From Sarcocystis neurona (Eukaryota > Apicomplexa > Conoidasida > Eucoccidiorida > Sarcocystidae), in NCBI GenBank assembly GCA_000727475.1, contig KL647288.1, positions 7,219,414 through 7,283,413 of the forward strand: a DNA stretch of 64,000 bases, read 5' to 3'. Every line of letters starts with the position of its first letter. Position 1 is the stretch's first letter. Shown here piece by piece: positions 26,301 to 38,300 of the stretch. The translations under genes and the position numbers were made by a program. The notes under the pieces were generated by a model that worked only from the letters and a program-made list of their open reading frames with translations, ran no database searches and was not told the origin of the DNA.

Positions 26301-29300
26301 GGAGAACAGCGGCAGCAGCAGAAACGCCACAGAGCAAGAATTGACGTAGCACCAGGCGCTGAGCAGCAAGTGCAATAGTAGCAGCAAGTGCAGGGCAGCC
26401 GCTGTCGCGCAGTCTCAACAGATGCACAAACAGCAGCAGCAGCAGGACTTGGAGAACTAGAGCAGCGCAATGGTGCAACAGCAGCCGCTGAAGGATGAGA
26501 TGAAGCAACAGAAGAGACGAAGAACAGAAAAGGCCCTCCGGCCAGCACGAGGCACTTCGCCACAGCAGCGCGAGGAGCAGACCGCGAGCAGCAGCAGCGG
26601 AAGGAGCAGCAGCAGGAGCGGCAGGGGCAGCAGCAGGAGTGGCAGGGGCAGCAGCAGGAGTGGCAGGGGCAGCAGCAGGAGTGGCAGGGGCAGCAGCAGG
26701 AGTGGCAGGGGCAGCAGCAGGAGTGGCAGGGGCAGTTTCAGCACAGCAAAAGCAGGAGAAGCAGTGACGAAGACGTGCAGCAAGAAGTCAGCGTCGGGTG
26801 TGTGGGGCGCCGTGGAGCAAGCAAACAACACGAGAAGCAGAAAATGTAGAAGATCGCACAGGAAAGACGAGGAAGAAACACCGAACCAGAAGGAGGGAAG
26901 AGTAGAAGCGAGTGAAGAGGAGAGGACACGAAGAGAAAAGAAGACGAGGTGAAGTAGAGGGGAGCAAAAGGAGAACGGGTGGAAAAACAGAAAAAGTAGA
27001 GAGGAAAAGGACACCGTCGCAAGAGAGAAGAAGAAAGCCACGCACGGCCCGTAAGAAAAAGACATACAGAGCGACACAACGCGTTGTCGCAATACTCCAG
27101 AGCTCGTGTGAACATGCAGAGACGTATATCAGAAATGAGGTGGGTGCTCACGTGTATACATTGCTGTGTACAAGATCGTAGAGACGAATGTGGAAAGTGA
27201 CGCGGAGGTGAAGACAGGCGAATTTGGGAGAAGGGGGAGAGCAGCACGCTCTCTGAAGACGGAGAAGCGCAAGAAGTGCGGCAGCCAGCGAGGGACAGCG
27301 GAGAGGAACACGGAGACGAGAAGAACCAAAACGAGGAACAGCGAAGAAGACGCGAGGAGGAAAAAGACGAAGAAGAGCAGCAGGAGAGCGCATCGTTAAA
27401 AGTGGGAAGAGACGAAGAAAGCAGAGCACCAAGACAGCGGGAGGACGAAGCGAGACAGGCGGCACAGCAACTAGAAGGGGAAGCCTGCGACGAGGAACGC
27501 ATCCCACGTAAAGCGGGAGAAGAAGAGAGCGGCCGCTGTGCGTGGAGGGGCAGAAGATGGGGACGGAGGGGGGGAGAAATGTGGAGAACAAAACTGCGGG
27601 GCAGCAGGGAGGGAACGGCGTCACGGAGGAGCTCGACGCACGGTCAAAAAGTTCTCCTCCCCGAAGAATGTGACGCTGCACCTCCTTCGCCGCATCCGCG
27701 TACATAATCGCGTCCATCTCTTTCAATTTCTGGTCCTACAAATCAACCCCACGCGACAGCAGCAGCATGGCAAAAAAAAGGGAGGAGTCAAGAGGTCGCA
27801 GCAGCAGCAGCATGGCCGGAGAGATGCGTAAGTCAAGAAGTAGTAGCAGCAGCCGCAACATGGCCGGAGAGGTGCACGAGTCAAGAAGTAGCAGCAGCAA
27901 CATGGCCGGAGAGATGCCTGAGTCAAGAAGAAGCAGAAGCAGCGGCAGCAACATGACCGGAAAAATATATGTGTCAAGAAACAGCAGCGGCAGCAGCGAG
28001 AGGGTCAGAGCAGCGGGAATGAGCAGCCGAGCAGCAGCGGCAGCAGCAGCAGGAGCGGCAGCAGAAGGCGCGGCAACCACGGTTGAGCCGCCTCCGCAGC
28101 CGCAGCATTGCTGAAGTAAGGATCACGCACGAACAGGAGCAGCAGCAGTAGAAGGTGCAGAAACAGCAGGTGAGCTGCCACAGCAGTAGCACAATGAAAG
28201 AAGCAGCAGGGACAGAAAGGCGCTGCAGCAGCAGCAAGTGGGTAAAGGATAACAGCTGGAGGAGCAGAAGACGCAGAAGCAGCACCAGCAGCAGCGACGT
28301 ATTCGTAAAGGCAGCAGCAGAAAGAGGAAGACAGTAGCTGCAGCAGAAAAAAGAGGCAGCTTTGCAGCAGCAGCAGTCGTACATGTAGGAAGCAGCAGCA
28401 GGACGAGCTGGAACTAGTGGCCCGCAGCCGCAGCAAAGACAACACGCACCCGCAGCAGGAGAGCCACACGCCCCAGCAGCAGCAGCAGCAGCGAAAAAAG
28501 TAGGGCGCAGCAGCAACAGGAGAAGCGAGACACCTCGCCGACCGGCAACAGGACGCGGTTAGCAGCAGGACAATAGAGATGCAGCAATGAGGCAGAGAAA
28601 CGGAGAAGAAGCAGCAGCAGCTGAGAAGCAGAGCAACAAAGGAAATGCAGCAACCGAAGAAATTCGGCAGCAGCTGTCGGCGGGAGCAAACGCAGCAGCA
28701 GCACAGCGCGGAGGAGTCTCCTCAGACCCAGCAGAAGCAGCAGCAGCAGCAGCAAAACAGCAGTCAACGCGTTAGGAGCAGCAGCGTCCTTCAGAAGCAC
28801 CAGTCAACAGCAGCAGAGCTGCGGAATGCAACGTGCAGGAGCAGAGCAGAAGAAGCAGCAGCAGCTTGAAATTCTCTGCAACGGATGAGCAACAGGGCGG
28901 TCCGCACAACACCAACGCACCGGCAGCAACACCAGCAACGGATCCGCAGCAGCATGGGGGGCAGAGGCAAGAGCAGCGGGCAGCAGAGGTGAGAGCAGCG
29001 GGCAGCAGAGGCGCGAGCAGCCGGCAGCAGCAGCAGCAGCAGCACATGGTCGACAGCTGAACGAACTGTCAGCAGCAGGGGGCACGACAGAAACCCCAGC
29101 AGCAGCGCAATGCAACAGTAAGAGTGCATAGGTATTTGTCGCAGCTCTGTCAACAGCAACAGCACTCACGACGCAGCAGCGCGTTGTGAGGCACAGCAGG
29201 GGCAGCAGCACTGCTGCAGGTGGCGTTGGCAGCATCAACACCAGGAGCAGCAGCAGGAGCAGTAGCTGCGATTCAAGCGGCAGCACCAAAATCTGCGGCG

Positions 29301-32300
29301 TCACACAAGCGTCGAGAGACGGCAGCAGGAGTCGCCATCGCAGCAGGAGCTACGAGAGAAGCAGCAGCAGCAGCGACTGCAGGAGCAGCAGCACTTGTGG
29401 AAGCAGTAGAAGCGCTGCCCACCAAGGCGAGAGAAAGAGAAGAGAGACAGAGAGAGACGCAGCCCAGGCGGAGAATATTTGCGAAGAGAGGAAAAGGCCG
29501 GGTGGGGTGTCTTCTGCAGCAGCTGCGTCGATGTACCGACGTACATTCAAACACATACATACACACGCGTAAGTACGCCTATACATGACCACCCACAAGT
29601 ACATATATATAGAGATAGAAAAGAAGGACAGACACAGGAAGGGATAGCAAGGAAGATGGATAGAGAAGATGAGAGAGCGGGATAACGGAGAGAGGAAGGG
29701 CGACGCAGCAAGAGAAGGGGAGAACGGCCAGGCAGAGGAGCCGCATCTCCACACATCTTGCACCGGGGGGGAGCGCGCGTAGCGGGAGGGGCTGTGGAGC
29801 AGCACCTGTCGCATGCGGAGGGCAGGCGCAGCAGTTTTGCCGATTTGGAAAATGCTGAGGACTCGCGGATCCTCCAACATCTGCATCATCCGTAGCAGCA
29901 CGGGAGGCGGTTTGCGCTTCCTGCAGTTGGGCGCCGCGCGCAGGTGTCCACACACAAAAGAAGTCGGCTGTCGCTCTAAAAGAGGACGTCCTCTGCCGCA
30001 TGCGAGGAGACCAGGCGGCAGCGCGCAACAGCGGGGAAACGCTCGAGACAGCAAAGAGACGGCGCGAGACGAGACACACAGCGAGCGGGGGCCTCTCTGC
30101 TGCGGCGGGTGCTCCGTCGAAAAAAGTGGGAGACCGGACCCACGAGGACGCCCAAGAAGTAGGGACAGGGCAGGGAAGAAGGGGGGAAAATGCTGCCTGC
30201 TGCTGCTGCTGCATGCCGACGTGGTCCGCAGTTCACTGCAGAGGCGCCATCGCTGCTGCGTCCCTTCCCTTACTTCTACGCGTCTGTCTCTGAACGTACG
30301 AGCGCTTCCCACTGACTATACGTATATTTGTCTGTCTTCATCTACGTGTGTGTCTACAGACATACGCACACGCGCAGGTCTATCTTTTTCCCCACTTCCC
30401 CCCCCTTCTTTCTTCGAAATATATACGTATGTGCGTTTCTATTCATCTGCGTGTGTCTAGATGTACGTACATGCACGGCCACGTCTTTCTATAGAGATAT
30501 AGCAGTATACGTATATATATGCAGGAGATACACAAAGATACGTGTCTGTGTTTGTACTTATCTACCTGTGTGTCTACGAAAGTCCATACGAGCAGGTCTG
30601 TCTCCTGCTCTCCAGGTGTACGCATATGTTTCTATTCATCTGTATCTGTGTGTGTGTGTGTGTGTCTAAACACACGACTGCGTCTATCTATACAACTATA
30701 TGAATACCCATACATATATATATAGTAGAAGCATGGATATACGTACATATGTCTGTTTTCGCCTACGTGTGTCTGCGTCTCCCCTTTTCTCTGTCTCTCA
30801 GAATATATGTATATCCATTTCTAGTCATCTATGGAGGTCTACCTGTACGTACATACACGACCACGTCCTTATATATAGAGATATGTATATATATGTGTGG
30901 ATGCAAAAAACATACGGATATACGCACAGATGTCTGTATTCATCTTCCTGTGTCTACACACGTACACACATACGAATATAGAGGCAGTAAATATATGAGT
31001 GTACGTGTGTATGTATGTATTCATCTGCTTCTGTCTATGTACGGACGAGCAAGCGCCTTTCTCTCTGTCTTCGTATATGTATATGAATCTCCGTACGTCC
31101 ATGTGTTTGTCTCTATACATATACGTAATACGCTCACGTCTTTTTCGTCCCATTATCTGTCCCTCTGCTTCTCTATCTATCTACGTTCAGGTATACACAT
31201 ACATATGTATATACCTCTGTATATACGTGCACGGGGACGTCACTCTCTCCAGTCACTCAAGTATTCGAATATATACGTGTAGACACAACGGGACCCTCCT
31301 ACAGCGTCAAGCTCGAGCGTCGGACAAAGAAATATACCTGCACGTCCCTGCTAAGTATATCAAATATACACACATACACATACATATATATACATATATA
31401 TATGTATAGATAGATAGTGAGATATTTCTCTTTTTGTCTCTTTCTGTATATGTATATATGGCAAGGTATCTGTCTATTTCCGTCTCTTCTCTGTGTGTAC
31501 ATCTGTCATCTTTCGTTAATATCCTTCTCTCTCTGTATCTTCCTCTTTTTGGGGAAATGTCTGCTGGACGTGGTCTGCAAATATTGCGAATATGTCTCTG
31601 TACGCGTGTGTGAGTCTGCGGACGCGTCTCTCCTATTTGTCCTCCCGCGCGCCCGACAGCCGTATCTATGTACATATATATATGTGTAGGCATAGACGTA
31701 CATAGAGACAAATCTGCGTGCACACGCATATATATATATATATATACATATACATATGTGGATACACATATACACGTACGCATACATATATGCATATATT
31801 TATGGAGGGATAGACGTATACATTGACAAATATGTGTATGTATATATCTACACGTGTATATATCTCTACATATGTGTATATGTATATACGTATGTGTACA
31901 TATATACATACACATACACACATGCATAAATATACGTGTAGGCATAATAGACGTATATAGAGAGAACTATTCATGCACAGAGATGTATAACCGTATGTAG
32001 AGGAACCGAACAAGTCCCACGCACAAGGACCAACGTTGTCATCCACCAGCGTGATGACCCCAAACACGTGGATATACGCGCCAGAGTCATCACAGAAGCT
32101 GCTGACGGAGATAATATATCGTCGTGAAGGGTGTATGGTGGATGTTTGCAGGAGCAGCAACGCTGCCACAGGGAGGCCCTTTCGCGGGAAACTGCGCTAC
32201 GAATGTCTCCTCCCGACGTTTTCCATAGACGTACACAAGTACACGTCTGCATGCAGATACATAGCCAGAGACAGAGAGGAAAATGTGCAAACGCCTACGT

Positions 32301-35300
32301 ACGTGTGTGCCTCCGTAGATCTTTTTATATGTAGACATCGACATATACATACATGTATCGGTGCAGGTATATCCGTGTATACGGCAACACAGAGAAACAA
32401 CGACGTACGTAGACCTGCGTACCTCTACACGTGTCTGAAGCCATGTATATCTATGCGTCAACATATATACACGTTCGGCGACATATGCAACCGTGTCTCC
32501 ACAGATAGGTGTGTTCTTTAGAACGTGTGGAGGGACAGAAGGACGTGTTGCTGCTGTCCACATGTTCTTCGTATAGACACACACCCTCCTGTGCTGCTGC
32601 TGGAGAAACGGCCTTACCGCAGACTTTTGCAGCACTCCGTACTAACGGAACAAACAAGAGCGCACATGGCAATTTCGTTCCTCGTCATAATGCGGTAGTA
32701 CATCTCGAAAAAGTCGAGGTAGAGCCACAAACATCTCCCCACGTCTTCTCTGCATCTGGGCGGAGACGCGCGCGCGCGCAGCGGCGAGGCAGCAACAGCA
32801 GCAGCACACGCCCACGCACACAGCAGCAGTCACACCCCACACACACATATATATGCGCCTCATCAGCAGCAGCAGGTCGCTACACGTACTATCCTTCACC
32901 ACCCCACATATACCACCACCAGCAGCAGCAAATAAGCAGACAGAGTACCCCCATGTCCCTACGTATGTATATGTCTGCACATACGGACGTGTATATATGT
33001 GCGTGTCTGTGTCTCTGCACCCCACACGTAAGAACGGCAGCAGCTAATGAGACAAAGTACCATGTGTTCCTACGTATATATATATATATGTATGTAGATA
33101 TATGTGTGTCTCCCTGTCTGTCTGCATGTCTCTGTGTATGTATGTACGTAGGGACGTATGTTATGCTATTTATATATGTATGCCTCTGCGTGTACTTTCC
33201 TTCCATATGCTGATGCAAATAGATATATGTGGAGAGATATGGAGCTACAGGATGGACAAATATATATTTATAGAGGTATGAACGGAGATAGATAGAGACA
33301 TGTCCATCTCTCTCTATTTCCATACAAATACACACATATGCACGTGCATCTTTTAATCGATCGAGTCAGCGCTGAGGGACAAAAGACACGACCCACAAGA
33401 AATCACCTTCACCTCTTTCTTTCTTTTTCTACCACTTTCTCCCTTCGAACCTACAAAAATGTAAATGGATACGATTGTGTGTATACGTATGCACACACGC
33501 GCATTAGGGAGATGAAAAGAAGCGTAAACACATATATACACTGCCTCGTCATATGGACTTTGCTGTTGCACCTGCAAAAATGCTGTTTTCCTCTTGCTGC
33601 TGCTGCGCCGTGATAGTAGAATACTAGCAGTAGTAGGAGTAGCAGAAGTTGTGTGGTACTATTGAAAGCAGTAATAGTGATATTCATAGCAGTACTTGGT
33701 GTAATATTAATAGCAAAGGTATTGGGAGTAGCAGTAGTAGTAGTCGTAGCACTAGTAACGTTTGCAGTTGTAGTAGTAACACTAACAGCCGCAGTAGTAA
33801 CAGTATTGTAGTAATATTAATATTTATAGCAGTAGTAGTCTTCAACGTAGTAGTAGTAATAATAGTAGTAGGATCACTAGCAGGAGTAGTAGTGGTAGCA
33901 ATACTAGTAACAGAAGTAGTAGTAGTAGTACTAGTAGTTGTTGTAGTAGCACTAGCACTAGTAGTAGTAGGAGTAATAGTCCTGATAGTAGTAGCAGTAG
34001 TTATAGTAACACTAGCGGTAGTAACAGTAGTGGTAGTAGTAGTAGTAGTAATAGTGGTAGTAGTAATAGTAGTAGTAGTAATAGTAGTAGTAGTAGTAAT
34101 AGTAGTAGTAGTAGTAGTAATGGCAGTAGTAGTACTAGTAGTAGTACTAGTAGTAGTACTAGTAGTCATAGTAGTACTAGGAGCACTAGTAGTAGTAGTA
34201 GTAATAGCAGTAGTGGTAACAGTAGTAGTAGTAGTGATAGTAGTGAGAGTAGTAGTGGTAGTAGCAGTAGTAGTAGTAGTTATAGTAGTACTAGCAGTAG
34301 TAATAGCAGTGATAGTGGTAGCAGTAGCTATGCCAGTAGTAGTAGTAGTAGTGATAGTAGTGATACTAGCAGTTGTTGTAGTAGTAGCAGTATTCATGGC
34401 AGTAGTAGTACCAGTAGTAGTACAAGTAGTGCTAATAGTAGTAGTAGTAGGACTAATAGGAGGAGTCGTAAAGGTAGTAATACTCCTAAGTAGTAGTAGT
34501 AATAGTAATAATAGTAGTAGTAGTTGACAGTAGTAGCAGTAGTTATAGTAGGACTAGTAGCAGTAATAGTAGTGGCAGCAGTAGTAGTAATAGTCGCTAT
34601 AGGAGTAGCAGTAGTTCTATCAGCAGCAGTAGTATTAGTAATAGTCGTGGTAGTAGTATTTGTAAAGGGTATGACAGTAGTAGTAGTAATAATCGGAGGA
34701 GCAGCAGCAGTAATAGTCGTCGTCGCAGATAATATTTGATTGAAAATGTCCCTCCAGAAGACATATATATATAACGTTTTGCAGACGCAGTTAAGTAGGA
34801 AGGGCCACGTTTGTGAATATAAATGCCGAAAAGATGACGTTAGTAGGACTGCGTTGATAATATGAAGATGGCCAGTAAATTCGCATTATATGACGACTTG
34901 TATGACAGCAGGTGAATGTGAATATGAAGAAGTGTGATATTTTTCGTCGGTCTCACGAGGCAAACTGCATCTACTAACTTCTTTAAGAAGTCTTCACGTA
35001 GTCCTCCGTGTTTATATGTATGTTGATCTACACACACATATATATATACGTGTATGCAAGTATGTGTGTCTCTGATAAAAGGGAGGGGGAGGAGGATTAT
35101 ATATGGACATCACCCCTTTCTTCGCATATAAAGGTTTGTACACCTACGGAGACGAAACCACGCAGACGAAACTACGTAAATACTAACGAGATAAAAAAGT
35201 CTGCGTATACGTATATGTGTATATACATATATGAGTATATACGTATGAATTCCTACATATCAGTGTGTAGATACGAATGTAGAGATACGGCCATATATAT

Positions 35301-38300
35301 ACATAGAGTTGCATATGAGAGTATACAGCTGTGAGCTCCTACGTATCAACACAGAGATATGAATACGTACGTTTAAGCACATACGTATGTATATATATAT
35401 ATGTGCATACACGACAGGATAGGTATGAGTGTCTGCATATCAATATATATATTTGAGCTTCTAAATATGAGTATGTAGATATGAACATAGAGGTACGGCC
35501 ATATATAAATAGGAGTATATAAATATCAATATGTGAGTGTACATGAGCGTAGACGTTTATAAGAGCACACAACTGTGGTTATGTAAGTATCATTATATCT
35601 ATACATTTACATATATATATATGAGTGTATAGATACAAGTACATATATATATATGAATTCTACATATATATGTATATAGAATTGAATATACAGATACACG
35701 TATATTGGTATGCTTACAAAGATATGCCTGTAGAGATACGCACGGATGGGTATGCTCACCTAGATGTGCGCATACAGATGCGAGTATATAGATGTGAGTA
35801 TATAGACATGAGTATGTTAATATGAATATATAGTATGAATATATTGTAAGTACAAGAAAGTTGTAGCTATGAGAATATCATAGATATAAGTCTATAATAG
35901 ACTTATAGGTCCAATATACATATATATGAGTATATTATATATGTGGTATATTGTAGACATCAGTAGATTATACACACGAGCATATTTTATATATTATACA
36001 TATGAGTATATTCGAAACATGAGTATATCACAGATCTGAGTATATTATATATATTCGTCTACTATATCAATGAGTATATTATATGTATCAGTATATTATA
36101 TACATGAGTAGATTCTATATATGTACATATATGTTAGTATGTTATATATATGTGTTCATTCTACAAGAATATATTGATACGAGTACACTCTAGATACGAG
36201 TATTTTGTAGGTATAATTATATTGAATATTTCCAAGTATATTATATACGTGAGTTTAGTATATGTATGTACGTGTTATATGTATGAGTATAATATATATG
36301 AGTAATATATATATATACTTTATATGTGAGTATATTGTAGATATGAGTACACTATATATACGAGTATATTATATATATTATATACTCATATATTATATAT
36401 ATGAATATAGTATATATATCAATATTATATACTCATATATATATTATATATGTATGTGTGTGTGATATATATATGGATGCATTATAAATGAGTACATTAT
36501 ATATATGAGTATGTAATATATATATATGAGCATGTTATATATACGAGTATAATATATATATAAAGTATATTATATATAAACGTATGTGAGTATATTATAT
36601 GAATGAGTATATTATGTATATGAGCATATTATAGATAAGAGTACGTGACTATATATAGTCAGAAGATAATACGCCTTTGTCGATATGATGACGTTGATAT
36701 AACTTCCTAGATATCGTTATATATAGAAGTTACTACGCAGATGTAATTTGGTGTAGATGTAGTTGTAGAGATCTGCCTTTTTGAATGCAAATATGTGGAA
36801 ATAATACATATACTGCGATGTTAGTGTTTAAATACCACAGTCCCGTAGACATGCGTGCGTACGGGAGTGTGGTGATGGAGGAAACACGGTGGTTTACGTA
36901 GGGACAATTTCACTTCGATATATTGTAGAAAGAGAGAGATACCTGGGAGAAAGTTAAGAGATAACATTTGTAAGAAGTATGTGTGTAGGTCGCCTACTGC
37001 TCACAGGAATACTATAAAAATATAATGACGAATATCCTATACATATACGTGGTCACTGTGTGTATAGAACACTGCAGGAGCAGCAGCGCGGAGGAAACGG
37101 AGAGAAAACGAGAGACTGGAAGGGAGAGGAGGATAAATAGAGGACGATTCGAAAAATAAGAAGAGAACGATAGAGAAGAGACAAACGTACAGAAAGGTGT
37201 AAAGCAGCTTCAGCTGCGAACGAGCGGTCTTCGAAAAAACTCCCAAACGCGCGAGCACCTACGAAGAAAAAGAAGCAGCAGCAGCAGCAATAACAGCAGC
37301 AGCCACAGCAGCAGTGATAGCAGCGCGAGTAGCAGCAGCACCAGCAGCAGTGACAGCAGCGCGAGTAGCAGCAGCACCAGCAGCAGTGACAGCAGCAGTA
37401 GTAGCAGCAATACCAGCAGCAGTATTAGCAGCAGTAATGGCCGCGGAAAGAGCAGCAGTAATAGCAGCAGTCCCAGCAGCAGCAGTCCCAGCAGCAGTAA
37501 TAGCAGCACAAGCGATACCGCAGGCGCGCAGCAGCAGACAACAAGAGCAGGAACGGGAGGTGCGTCGGAGGGAGAAGCAGCAGCAGGCACAGCGGAAGCA
37601 GCAGCAGCAGCCAAACGCGCCCCACCCACAACAGCAACAGGAAACGCAGAAGCAGCAGAAGCGCAGAAGAGCAGCAGCACAAGAGCAGCAGCAGTAGGAT
37701 CAGCAATCAGAGGGAAAAGAAAAAAGAGACTGTCTGGACGGCAGTGGTGGCCCCGCGTTGCAGACTTGGCCTACAAAAAAGACCGCCTAAATCTACACAT
37801 GTGCCTACACCGACGCACAGACAGAAGAGAGGGAGAGGAAGGCGCTAAATACGCAGATTTATACAGACACGCAGATGTATATATGTGTACGCAGATGCAG
37901 GTTTATACATACATGTACATATATATAAATACAAGGAGCTATATACACATCTCTTCTATATACATTTATGTGTATATATATACGCATACGGAGGTACCCA
38001 CATACACACATATATGTGTGCATGAAAATGTAGGAATATGTAATACATAAAGAGCTATATACATATATACATACGCATATATATGCCGATGTACAAGTAT
38101 TTATATATACATTCCTGTACACATATATACATACATGTACGTCTGCCGATGTACATTTACATAGAGCGGTATACATATATACATATACATGTGTATGCCG
38201 ATGTATATATATATATATAAGGAGCTATATACACATATAGATGTGTCTGCCGATGGAGATCTATATATAAGGAGCTATATACATATATTTACATACACAC

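Noticed and set aside
30700..32000. Many Tyr/Ile/Cys-rich ORFs such as ..YIYIYMCV..
   Set aside because: These are translations of TATA/TGTA microsatellites on both strands. The same artefact occurs throughout 5-24 kb.
33649..34527. 292-codon poly-Val ORF and its Thr/Ser mirror
   Set aside because: Direct product of the GTA array having no stop in these frames. No protein-like content.
37210..37680. Minus-strand ORF beginning like a signal peptide, Leu-rich
   Set aside because: The hydrophobic run is a CTG-repeat translation. The real exon here is 37258-37191 in another frame.
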